NCBI GenBank assembly: GCA_017964785.1 | Contig: JAGCRH010000024.1 | Location: 1-34,678 of the forward strand | Origin: Prevotella sp. | GTDB taxonomy: Bacteria; Bacteroidota; Bacteroidia; Bacteroidales; Bacteroidaceae | Reading direction: 5' to 3' | Length of the DNA: 34,678 bases | In this document: positions 17,030 to 23,786 of the stretch, one piece after another | Position numbering within the stretch: the stretch's first letter is position 1 | Layout: each line of letters starts with the position of its first letter | The notes under the pieces: model-generated | Database searches by the model: none | Seen by the model: the letters and a program-made list of their open reading frames with translations, nothing else | Told to the model about the DNA's origin: nothing | Translations under genes and position numbers: made by a program

Positions 17030-17977
17030 CTATATCATACATGAGTAGTGGTCAACCACGCCGAGCAGATGCTGGTCGTCATCAGTTACCAGTACCGAAT
17101 GTATCTTATATCTGTTCATAATCTGTTGAATTTCCGTAATCTTCGTGTTCGGCTTCACCATCTTCGGGGTGCGCGTCATGATGTCGCTCACGGTATGGTC
17201 GAAGAACTCCGCCTGCCATTTCTCCGTGGCGCGGCGGATGTCGCCGTCGGTGATGAGACCCACAATCTGACCGTCCACTTCTGCCACGCCCAGTCCCAGT
17301 TTCCCCTTGCTCACCAGGATGATGGCCTCGCCGAGACGCATGTCTGGCGGCAGGACGGGCATGTCTTCCGTCCGCATCACGTCCTGGGCCGTTGTCAGCA
17401 ACCGCTTGCCGAGTTCTCCACCCGGATGGTACTGGGCGAAGTCACGGGGCTGGAAATTGCGCTTCTCAATGAGGGCTACTGCCAGGGCGTCGCCCATCGC
17501 CAACTGTGCCATCGTCGAACTGGTTGGAGCGAGGTTCAGCGGACAGGCCTCTTTCTCCACGCTCACGTTCAGGTGACAGGTGGAGTATTTCGCCAACAGC
17601 GACTGTGGATTACCGCTCATGCCGATAATCGGTATCTGCATGTGCAGCACCATGGGGATGAAGCGCAACAGTTCGTCCGTCTGTCCGGAGTTGCTGATGG
17701 CCAGTACCACATCCCCCTGAGCCATCACCCCAAGGTCGCCGTGAAAGACATCGAGGGGGTTGATGAAGAACGAGGGTGTACCCGTCGAGGAGAGGGTAGC
17801 GGCAATCTTGGCACCGATGTGTCCGCTCTTGCCCACACCCGTCACGATGATCTTTCCCTTACAATGGTAGATCAGTTCGACGGCTTCGTCGAAACTGTCG
17901 CCAATCTGGGGGATCAGTCCCATCACGGCCTGAGCCTCGTCCTTGATGCATTGTATGGCGTATTCTCTTATACTCAT
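17030..17977 (-). CDS. kdsD: Arabinose-5-phosphate isomerase (KdsD/KpsF/GutQ)
   Basis: Cytoplasmic enzyme turning ribulose-5-phosphate into arabinose-5-phosphate, the first step to KDO for lipopolysaccharide. 315 residues from ATG 17977. The SIS domain (about 35-170) shows GVGKSGHIGAKIAATLSSTG, then FHGDLGVMAQGDVVLAISNSGQTDEL; two CBS domains follow (MRTEDMPVLPPDMRLGEAI and DIMTRTPKMVKPNTKITEIQ). The start shares one base with the kdsA stop (TGATG), and both lie in a GTGAAAAG-type repeat, so the two KDO genes are translationally coupled. A GTG one codon earlier is the alternative start. Confidence 0.95.
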   Translation of the reverse strand: MSIREYAIQCIKDEAQAVMGLIPQIGDSFDEAVELIYHCKGKIIVTGVGKSGHIGAKIAATLSSTGTPSFFINPLDVFHGDLGVMAQGDVVLAISNSGQTDELLRFIPMVLHMQIPIIGMSGNPQSLLAKYSTCHLNVSVEKEACPLNLAPTSSTMAQLAMGDALAVALIEKRNFQPRDFAQYHPGGELGKRLLTTAQDVMRTEDMPVLPPDMRLGEAIILVSKGKLGLGVAEVDGQIVGLITDGDIRRATEKWQAEFFDHTVSDIMTRTPKMVKPNTKITEIQQIMNRYKIHSVLVTDDDQHLLGVVDHYSCMI

Positions 17978-17997
17978 CACTTATCACTTTTCACTTC
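17974..17997 (-). repeat. Junction repeat forming the KdsA tail, stop and KdsD start
   Basis: The minus strand reads GAAGTGAAAAGTGATAAG followed by TGATGAG. It encodes KdsA residues EVKSDK, the TGA stop and the overlapping ATG of kdsD. Confidence 0.75.
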
Positions 17998-18753
17998 GAT
18001 CAACTTGGCCACAAGTTTATCGAGTTTGTCGAGTTCCAGCATATTGGCGGCGTCGCTCAGGCCTTTGTCGGGGTCGGGGTGTACCTCGAAGAACCACCCT
18101 GTAGCACCGAAGGCTTTGGCGGCCAGTGCCATCTGCGGCACAAACCGTCGGTCACCGCCAGTCTTCCCGTCGCTGCCGCCCGGACGCTGTACACTATGGG
18201 TACAGTCCATGATGACCGTCGGCACAATCTCCAGCATGTCGGGGATGTTACGGAAGTCCACCACGAGGTTGTTGTAGCCCATCATATTGCCCCGTTCCGT
18301 CAACCAGACATCCTTGGCACCGGCCTCACGAGCCTTTTCTACCGGATACCACATATCCTTTCCACTCAGGAACTGGGCCTTTTTGATGTTGATAACGCGT
18401 CCTGTCTGGGCGGCTGCCACGAGTAGGTCGGTCTGCCGACAGAGGAAGGCGGGTATCTGCAACACGTCGCACACCTCACCGGCGGGTTTGGCCTGCCAGG
18501 TCTCGTGGATGTCCGTCAGGATCCGGAGCCCGTATTTTGATTTGATGTCAGAAAGCATCTGCAGTCCGCGTTCCAGTCCCGGACCGCGGAAAGAGCGTAT
18601 CGACGTGCGGTTGGCCTTGTCGAACGAGGCTTTAAAGATGATGTCTGTCCCTTGCTTTTCGTTGATTTCCACCAACTTACGTGCAACGGTGTCGAGCAGT
18701 TCGGTTGACTCAATCACACAGGGACCGGCAATGATCGTTGCTTCTTTCATCAT
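17977..18753 (-). CDS. kdsA: 3-deoxy-8-phosphooctulonate (KDO-8-P) synthase
   Basis: Condenses phosphoenolpyruvate with arabinose-5-phosphate to KDO-8-phosphate in the cytoplasm; 258 residues, usual length. Motifs: IIAGPCVIES at the N-terminus, FKASFDKANRTS, DIHE, DVLQIPAFLCRQTDLL, DCTHSVQRPGG and GWFFEVHPDPD. The Cys in AGPCVIES is the position occupied by the metal ligand in metal-dependent KdsA enzymes (Asn in the E. coli type), so a metal-dependent enzyme is predicted. Two ATGs in tandem (18753, 18750) are possible starts. A full promoter (TTTG-N20-TATTTTTG) sits just upstream, leaving an almost absent leader, so kdsA can be expressed apart from the channel gene before it. Confidence 0.97.
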   Translation of the reverse strand: MMKEATIIAGPCVIESTELLDTVARKLVEINEKQGTDIIFKASFDKANRTSIRSFRGPGLERGLQMLSDIKSKYGLRILTDIHETWQAKPAGEVCDVLQIPAFLCRQTDLLVAAAQTGRVINIKKAQFLSGKDMWYPVEKAREAGAKDVWLTERGNMMGYNNLVVDFRNIPDMLEIVPTVIMDCTHSVQRPGGSDGKTGGDRRFVPQMALAAKAFGATGWFFEVHPDPDKGLSDAANMLELDKLDKLVAKLIEVKSDK

Positions 18754-18763
18754 ATTTGCTTTG

Positions 18764-18795
18764 CAAAAATACGCATTTTATCTTTAACCACCAAA
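18764..18795 (-). promoter_or_regulatory. Consensus promoter for kdsA (TTTG-N20-TATTTTTG)
   Basis: On the minus strand TTTG (complement of 18792-18795), exactly 20 bases, then TATTTTTG (complement of 18764-18771). It ends 10 bases before the first ATG of kdsA, which points to a leaderless or near-leaderless transcript. It lies in the gap after the channel gene and provides an internal promoter for the envelope cluster. Confidence 0.8.
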
Positions 18796-18805
18796 GATTT
18801 TGGTA

Positions 18806-18840
18806 AATTTTTCACCTTTTCACCCTTTCACCTTTTCACT
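18806..18840 (-). repeat. GTGAAAAGG-word repeat forming the channel protein's C-terminus
   Basis: Four tandem words of the type AGTGAAAAG / GTGAAAGG encode the last residues SEKVKG and the TGA stop of the MscS-type channel and extend about 14 bases beyond it. Confidence 0.75.
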
Positions 18841-21168
18841 GATCAAGTGTACGTCTCGTTGCGGGAACGGGATCTCGATGCCGTTGGCATTCAACGTGTC
18901 GTAGATGCAGTTCAGGATGTCGCTCACCACATAGACCTTCTTCACGGCGTCCACCCAGACGATGAGTTGGAAATTGATGCTGGAGTCGGCCATCTCCGTC
19001 ATCACCACCCTGATGCGCTTCTCGTTGTCTATCAGGTGGTGCTTCAGGTTGTGTACGGCATCCTCGATGAGATCCTTCACCTGTCCGGCCTTTGAACCGT
19101 AGGCCACGCTGAACGGTATCAGCGCGAGGATATACCCGTGGTTACGGGTCAGGTTCTTGTAGTTCTTCGTGAAGAGTTGTGAGTTCTGGAAGGTGATGAC
19201 CTCGCCGTAGAGCGACTCCACGATGGTCGAGGTGTAGTTGATGGATACCACCTTACCCGTGGTGCCGTCCACCTGTATCCAGTCGCCTGCCTTGATACGT
19301 CCTGTCATCAGCGAGGCACCGTAGTAGATGTTTTCGATAATGTCCTTCGAGGCAAAACCGATACCGGTGGAGAGTCCGCCGGAGATGGCCAACAGCCATT
19401 CTACGCTGATATGCAGGTAGGCGAGTGTCCCCAACAGCCAGACACCCCAGATGATGAGTTGTATCACGTTCTTACCCATTACCACGCGACTCTCTGCCGT
19501 CGAGGGGTCTTTGATCTCGAAGTGCAGGCGCATCAGGGCGAGGATGGTTTTCGAGAGCCACTTGAAGAGGAACCAGAGACTGATCACCGTGGCCAGTTTC
19601 ACAATGCTCACCTGCAGGTTCTCCTGATTGATAAACTTCTTGTTGAAGTAGTCCCAGCACATGTCGCTCAGGTTGAACACGTCGGTGGCCCAGTAGACGC
19701 TGAGCATCACCGACCACACGATGAGCACCGGCATGACCACCTGGCGGATGAACGAGTGGAGCCATGTCTTTGTGATGGGCTTCTCGGCAAAGCCGTGCTT
19801 CTCCTCATAGATCTTCAGATAGTCGGAGATACAGGTGATGGTCAGAATACACGTCAACTGCATGATCCACCAGATGAGTAACTGCACGGAGAGTAGGGTA
19901 TAGCCCGCCCAGGAGCAGCACACCGAGGCGATGAACACCGTCAGCGAGACGTACGTATAGAACATATCCGAGCGGGGGATATTCTGGTTGTGCTTCCTCA
20001 CACCCCACCACTGCCAAACCATACAGGTAAGTAAAACCGGCGGGAAAACCAAACTTACCAATTCGCTGGGTATCAGAATAATACGGAAGGTGATAACCAC
20101 AAATCCAATGACCAGTAAAGGGGCATAAATATGGAAGGCACTCTTTATCTGTTCGCTGTTCACGCGGAGCAGCAGCGATATCAGGATGACAGCCAACAGC
20201 CACAGGTACTCCACAAAGAGTCCGCTCGCCATGATGAAGAAGTTCTGGTCGCTGTAGTGGCGGATGATGCCCATGAGCAGGGCCAGTGTGATGGCGGTGG
20301 TGGCCCACATGATCGACGAGCGTTTCTTCAGGAACTCCTCCGTGTGGAACCGTTTGGGCAGGAAACGGTACACCAGCCGGTTCAGTCCGATGGCGATGAG
20401 GGCATAGAAGGCGATGGCCAGAAACAGGCCGAAGATCCAGTACACGTTCCAGTCGGAGCGCTGGCTCTCCTTGTCGGTGGTGTATTTCTTCTGCATCACC
20501 TCGTGCATCGTACGCCATTTCTCCTTCAGGTGGCGCACAATGTCGATATAGGTGTCGCCGCCGTTCACGAAAATACTCGTCTGGATGTCGTAGTACCGTT
20601 TCTGCGCGTAGTCGTTCATGTTTTTCAACCGCTGCTCGGTGCTGTTGTAGTAGCGGATATAGTCCTCTATCTGCTGACTGTCCTCCTCGAGGGTGCGCAT
20701 GATACTCGTGGCCAGTGTTAGACAGACGTTACGGTCGGTCTTGGCCTCCTCGCTCAGCATGTTCGTCGGCATCACTTTCAGACTGTTCACCAGACTGTCG
20801 TAGCGGGCAATCTCCACATCTGTCTTTTTCAGATGGTCGCGGAAGGGCATCTGCTGGCGCTGGAACCGCTGGTACTGTTCGGTGGCCTGATGACAGGCGT
20901 AGGTCAGGTCGAACAGGTATTCCTGTTTCTGCGAGTAGAGCATCAGGGCGTTCTGGTTCGACTGCTTCATGGTCTGCGTCAGGTTGCGGAACACCTCTTG
21001 TGTCTGTTCCTCGCGCTCTTCGCGCTGCGAGGTCAGTTCGTGATAGTGCTTGGTCAACTCCGAGCGCAGGATGGTCAGCGTCTCTTCCAGGTTCTTTTCC
21101 TTGAGCACGGCGCCGGCCTCTATCGTGAAACCCATCAGGAGGGCGATGATGATGATATATCTTCTCAT
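18820..21168 (-). CDS. Large MscS-family mechanosensitive channel
   Basis: 782-residue inner-membrane channel. A signal peptide (MRRYIIIIALLMGFTIEAGA) leads to a predicted periplasmic helical, probably coiled-coil region to about 240 (EETLTILRSELTKHYHELTSQREEREEQTQ). About ten or eleven membrane helices follow. The MscS core near 590-760 shows GLSTGIGFASKDIIENIYYGASLMTGRIKAG split across the pore helix and beta domain, then VDGTTGKVVSINYTSTIVE and a C-terminal alpha/beta domain ending in IEIPFPQRDVHLI. This is the layout of the large, KefA/MscK-like members that relieve osmotic stress. ATG 21168 is chosen for its signal peptide and promoter; the longer open frame runs through the divergent promoter region. 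The last six residues come from a repeat. Confidence 0.9.
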   Translation of the reverse strand: MRRYIIIIALLMGFTIEAGAVLKEKNLEETLTILRSELTKHYHELTSQREEREEQTQEVFRNLTQTMKQSNQNALMLYSQKQEYLFDLTYACHQATEQYQRFQRQQMPFRDHLKKTDVEIARYDSLVNSLKVMPTNMLSEEAKTDRNVCLTLATSIMRTLEEDSQQIEDYIRYYNSTEQRLKNMNDYAQKRYYDIQTSIFVNGGDTYIDIVRHLKEKWRTMHEVMQKKYTTDKESQRSDWNVYWIFGLFLAIAFYALIAIGLNRLVYRFLPKRFHTEEFLKKRSSIMWATTAITLALLMGIIRHYSDQNFFIMASGLFVEYLWLLAVILISLLLRVNSEQIKSAFHIYAPLLVIGFVVITFRIILIPSELVSLVFPPVLLTCMVWQWWGVRKHNQNIPRSDMFYTYVSLTVFIASVCCSWAGYTLLSVQLLIWWIMQLTCILTITCISDYLKIYEEKHGFAEKPITKTWLHSFIRQVVMPVLIVWSVMLSVYWATDVFNLSDMCWDYFNKKFINQENLQVSIVKLATVISLWFLFKWLSKTILALMRLHFEIKDPSTAESRVVMGKNVIQLIIWGVWLLGTLAYLHISVEWLLAISGGLSTGIGFASKDIIENIYYGASLMTGRIKAGDWIQVDGTTGKVVSINYTSTIVESLYGEVITFQNSQLFTKNYKNLTRNHGYILALIPFSVAYGSKAGQVKDLIEDAVHNLKHHLIDNEKRIRVVMTEMADSSINFQLIVWVDAVKKVYVVSDILNCIYDTLNANGIEIPFPQRDVHLISEKVKG

Positions 21169-21176
21169 AATGGCCG

Positions 21177-21184
21177 CAAATTTA
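21177..21184 (-). promoter_or_regulatory. -7 promoter element for the MscS-type channel gene
   Basis: The complement reads TAAATTTG, 8 bases before ATG 21168, again nearly leaderless. Exactly 20 bp upstream is TTCG, one mismatch from TTTG, lying inside the palindrome 21192-21209. Confidence 0.7.
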
Positions 21185-21191
21185 CAACTAT

Positions 21192-21209
21192 TTTCGTAAA
21201 TATACGAAA
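21192..21209. promoter_or_regulatory. Candidate operator palindrome TTTCGTA-N4-TACGAAA
   Basis: Perfect 7-bp arms around AATA. It covers the -33 position of the channel promoter and lies about 40 bp upstream of the divergent kinase promoter, so a bound protein could affect both. Confidence 0.5.
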
Positions 21210-21248
21210 TATTCTGCCGAAAACATGCCGATTTAGCGTTTTTTTGTT

Positions 21249-21256
21249 TACTTTTG
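21249..21256 (+). promoter_or_regulatory. -7 promoter element for the BadF-type kinase gene
   Basis: TACTTTTG matches TAnnTTTG, 27 bases before ATG 21284. No TTTG lies at 20 bp upstream. Confidence 0.6.
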
Positions 21257-21283
21257 TACCCGAATAGCAAAAAACGACGCAAT

Positions 21284-22120
21284 ATGATACTGATAGCAGA
21301 CAGCGGAAGCACCAAGACCGACTGGGCTCTTGTCGACCGGGAGACCGTCGTGCGTTTCAATACCCAGGGCATCAATCCCGTCCACCAGAAGCGGGAGGCC
21401 ATCTTGGAGATCCTCCACGTGGAACTGCTGCCAAGTATGGAGGCCGGTGAGGTGAAATCTGTCTTCTTTTATGGCAGTGGCGTGCGCCCCGAATTGGAGG
21501 CAGCGATGGCAGACATCCTTCGTGAGGTCTTCCCCCAGGCCAAGACCGTCGAGGCCCACAGTGATCTGTTGGGCGCGGCCCGTGCCTTATGTGGTCATAA
21601 CTATGGTATCGCCAGCATTTTAGGGACGGGCGCTAATTCTTGCCTTTATAATGGCGAACGGATTGTGATGAACACCCCCGCCATGGGCTATGTCTTGGGC
21701 GACGAGGGGAGTGGGGCAGCCCTCGGCAAGCGTCTGCTGCACGATCTGTATAAGGGTGTTTTGTCAGAAGAAATTGTCAGTGGCTTTGAGGCTGAGACGG
21801 GTCTCTCGCTGCCCGAGATCATCGACAAGGTCTACCGCCAGCCCCTGCCCAACCGTTTCCTGGCCTCGCTGTCGGAATACGTACACGGCCACATGGCCGA
21901 CTGGCTGGAGTTGCGCCGTCTGGTGATGGATAACTTCGCCGACTTTTTCCGTTTTAACATTGCGCCCTACCAGCGTCGCGACCTCTCCGTGTCGTTCGTC
22001 GGCAGCCTTGCCTATCACTATCATGCGGAACTGCATGAGGTGGCCCGCTCCATGGGCTATACCGTCGGTGCCGTCACCCGCAGCCCCATCGAGGGCCTCG
22101 TCCGCTACCACACTGCCTGA
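21284..22120 (+). CDS. BadF/BadG-family ATPase, N-acetylglucosamine kinase-like
   Basis: 278-residue cytoplasmic ATPase of the actin-like (ASKHA) fold. Phosphate-1 motif ILIADSGSTKTDWAL at the N-terminus; central SILGTGANSCLYNG and GYVLGDEGSGAALGKRLL (about 107-150) match the N-acetylglucosamine kinase-like branch; SVSFVGSLAYHY near 233 is the adenosine site. Typical length for the Bacteroidota form. It probably phosphorylates an amino sugar or recycles cell-wall sugars; the substrate is inferred from family only. It is divergent from the envelope cluster and followed by a long palindrome and a repeat array, so it is probably monocistronic. ATG 21284 fits both the promoter and the motif; the frame upstream is non-coding. 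Confidence 0.88.
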   Translation: MILIADSGSTKTDWALVDRETVVRFNTQGINPVHQKREAILEILHVELLPSMEAGEVKSVFFYGSGVRPELEAAMADILREVFPQAKTVEAHSDLLGAARALCGHNYGIASILGTGANSCLYNGERIVMNTPAMGYVLGDEGSGAALGKRLLHDLYKGVLSEEIVSGFEAETGLSLPEIIDKVYRQPLPNRFLASLSEYVHGHMADWLELRRLVMDNFADFFRFNIAPYQRRDLSVSFVGSLAYHYHAELHEVARSMGYTVGAVTRSPIEGLVRYHTA

Positions 22121-22132
22121 CAGATCGCGTGG

Positions 22133-22196
22133 CGGTCATCTGCTGCCATGCTAAGCCCCCGGGGGCTTAGCATGGCATTCTGCAGCATGATGACCG
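22133..22196. repeat. Long hairpin with a 34-bp perfect palindrome at its core
   Basis: 22144-22177 is a perfect palindrome with core GCTAAGCCCCCGGGGGCTTAGC. Outside it TGCTG pairs with CAGCA after a small bulge, and CGGTCATC (22133-22140) pairs with GATGACCG (22189-22196). It starts 13 bases after the kinase stop. No T-run follows, so it is not a standard intrinsic terminator. Confidence 0.9.
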
Positions 22197-22233
22197 ACCA
22201 GAAACGTCCTTCTGTATATCTGTGTAATAACCT

Positions 22234-22316
22234 GCCCTTATTCAGCAATAACCCTGCCTTATTTCGTAATAAGGTACGCTTATTTTGCAATAAGGCACGC
22301 TTATTTGAAAATAGTC
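22234..22316. repeat. 22-nt tandem array of CTTATT...AATAAG units
   Basis: Units begin at 22234, 22256, 22278 and 22299 (spacing 22, 22, 21). The consensus is GCCTTATTnnGnAATAAGGnAC, and most units are themselves short palindromes (CCTTATT...AATAAGG). A degenerate unit may precede at about 22212. The array ends about 10 bases before the -33 box of the mannanase promoter. Confidence 0.85.
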
Positions 22317-22325
22317 GGGCTGAAG

Positions 22326-22357
22326 TTTGGTCAGTCCGATTGTTTTGTTTATCTTTG
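22326..22357 (+). promoter_or_regulatory. Consensus promoter for the GH5 mannanase (TTTG-N20-TATCTTTG)
   Basis: TTTG 22326-22329, 20 bases, TATCTTTG 22350-22357. ATG 22385 follows after 27 bases. Confidence 0.8.
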
Positions 22358-22384
22358 CAGCATGAAAACTAACAAACGAATAAT

Positions 22385-23680
22385 ATGTATCGACTAAAAC
22401 TATTCATCCTCACCCTGCTGGCGGTGGTTTGTGTGCCGGCGGTGGGACAGACGGAAAGCCCATTCGTAAAGGTGAAGGACGGGCATTTCCTGAAAGACGG
22501 GAAACCCTACTATTATGTGGGTACGAACTTCTGGTACGGGGCCATCCTCGGCTCGGAAGGACAGGGAGGCGACCGGAAGCGCCTCGGTCGTGAACTCGAC
22601 CTGATGAAGAAGATGGGCATCGACAACCTGCGCATCCTCGTAGGTAGCGACGGTGAACGGGGTGTGACCACGAAGGTGGAGCCCACGTTGCAGATACGGC
22701 CGGGCGTGTACAATGACACCATCCTCGCCGGCCTCGACTACCTGTTGATGGAGATGGGCAAGCGGCAGATGGTGGCCGTGCTTTACCTGAACAACTCGTG
22801 GGAGTGGAGCGGGGGCTATGGCTTCTATCTGGAACATGCGGGTGCCGGTAAACAGCCGCGACCCAACGAGGACGGCTATCCTGCCTATATGGAGGCCATG
22901 AGCAAATATGCCACCAACCAGAAGGCGCACGAACTATTTTATAATTACGTGCGTTTCATCCTCGGGCGTACCAACCGCTATACGGGCGTGGCCTATAAGG
23001 ACGACCCGGCCATCATGTCGTGGCAGATCGGCAACGAGCCCAGAGCCTTCAGCAAGGAGGCACTGCCAGCCTTCGAGAAGTGGCTCTCTGAAGCCTCGGC
23101 ACTCATCCGCAGTCTCGACGGCAACCACCTGATCTCCATCGGTAGCGAGGGCTCGTGGGGCTGTGAGAACGACTGGGCGTGTTACGAGCGTATCTGTGCC
23201 GACCGGAACATCGACTACTGTAACATCCACCTCTGGCCCTACAACTGGAGTTGGGCGCGACAGGATCATCTCATCGAGGATCTGCCACAGGCCAAGACGA
23301 ACACGAAGGACTATATCGACCGCCATCTGGCCATCTGCGCCCGACTGCAGAAGCCGTTGGTGATGGAGGAGTTCGGTTATCCCCGCGACGGTTTTAAGTT
23401 CGCCCTCGGTACCCCGACGAAGGGGCGCGACGGCTTCTATCAGTATGTCTTTTCACTCGTGGCCGACAATGCCGAACAGGGCGGTTACTTTGCCGGTTGT
23501 AACTTCTGGGGCTGGGGCGGCTATGCCAAGCCCAGACACGAGCAACAGTGGCAGGTGGGCGACGACTATACGGGGGATCCCGCCCAGGAACAGCAGGGAC
23601 TGAACTCCGTGTTTGCGGGTGACAAATCGACGCTGAAGGTGGTGCGGAAACAGGTGGCGAGGATGAATAAATTACGTTAA
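22385..23680 (+). CDS. Secreted GH5-family endo-beta-mannanase
   Basis: 431 residues. Signal peptide about 1-21 (ends VPAVGQ; no lipobox). The barrel resembles GH5_7 mannanases: FVKVKDGHFLKDGKPYYYVGTNFW at the start, YLNNSWEWSGGYGFYLE, acid/base Glu218 in SWQIGNEPRAF, HLWPYNWSWAR and nucleophile Glu329 in LVMEEFGYPRD. Such enzymes cut internal beta-1,4-mannosyl bonds with retention. It is the first gene of the mannan locus, with a consensus promoter, and would release manno-oligosaccharides outside the cytoplasm. CE7 and GH26 genes follow on the same strand. No SusC/SusD pair is present, so outer-membrane uptake must be encoded elsewhere. Confidence 0.93.
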   Translation: MYRLKLFILTLLAVVCVPAVGQTESPFVKVKDGHFLKDGKPYYYVGTNFWYGAILGSEGQGGDRKRLGRELDLMKKMGIDNLRILVGSDGERGVTTKVEPTLQIRPGVYNDTILAGLDYLLMEMGKRQMVAVLYLNNSWEWSGGYGFYLEHAGAGKQPRPNEDGYPAYMEAMSKYATNQKAHELFYNYVRFILGRTNRYTGVAYKDDPAIMSWQIGNEPRAFSKEALPAFEKWLSEASALIRSLDGNHLISIGSEGSWGCENDWACYERICADRNIDYCNIHLWPYNWSWARQDHLIEDLPQAKTNTKDYIDRHLAICARLQKPLVMEEFGYPRDGFKFALGTPTKGRDGFYQYVFSLVADNAEQGGYFAGCNFWGWGGYAKPRHEQQWQVGDDYTGDPAQEQQGLNSVFAGDKSTLKVVRKQVARMNKLR

Positions 23681-23693
23681 AAAGAGGGGTGTG

Positions 23694-23730
23694 GCAATAT
23701 AATGCCGTCATTTGACAAGATAGTGCCATC
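23694..23730. promoter_or_regulatory. Candidate operator: two direct repeats 21 bp apart
   Basis: 16-bp repeats RCAAKATARTGCCRTC at 23694-23709 and 23715-23730 match at 12 of 16 positions. The second ends 19 bp before the -7 element, in place of a -33 box, which is the layout expected for an activator binding direct repeats. Confidence 0.45.
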
Positions 23731-23749
23731 CTCTTTGCGTGATTCTTAC

Positions 23750-23757
23750 TACCTTTG
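23750..23757 (+). promoter_or_regulatory. -7 promoter element for the CE7-type esterase gene
   Basis: TACCTTTG followed by CAG, 29 bases before ATG 23787. No TTTG at the expected spacing; direct repeats lie there instead. Confidence 0.7.
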
Positions 23758-23786
23758 CAGCCGATAACTCAAACAATTCAACAAAC

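Noticed and set aside
21169-21402. N-terminal extension of the MscS-type protein by 78 residues
   Set aside because: It would run through both divergent promoters and into the kinase gene; ATG 21168 begins a proper signal peptide.
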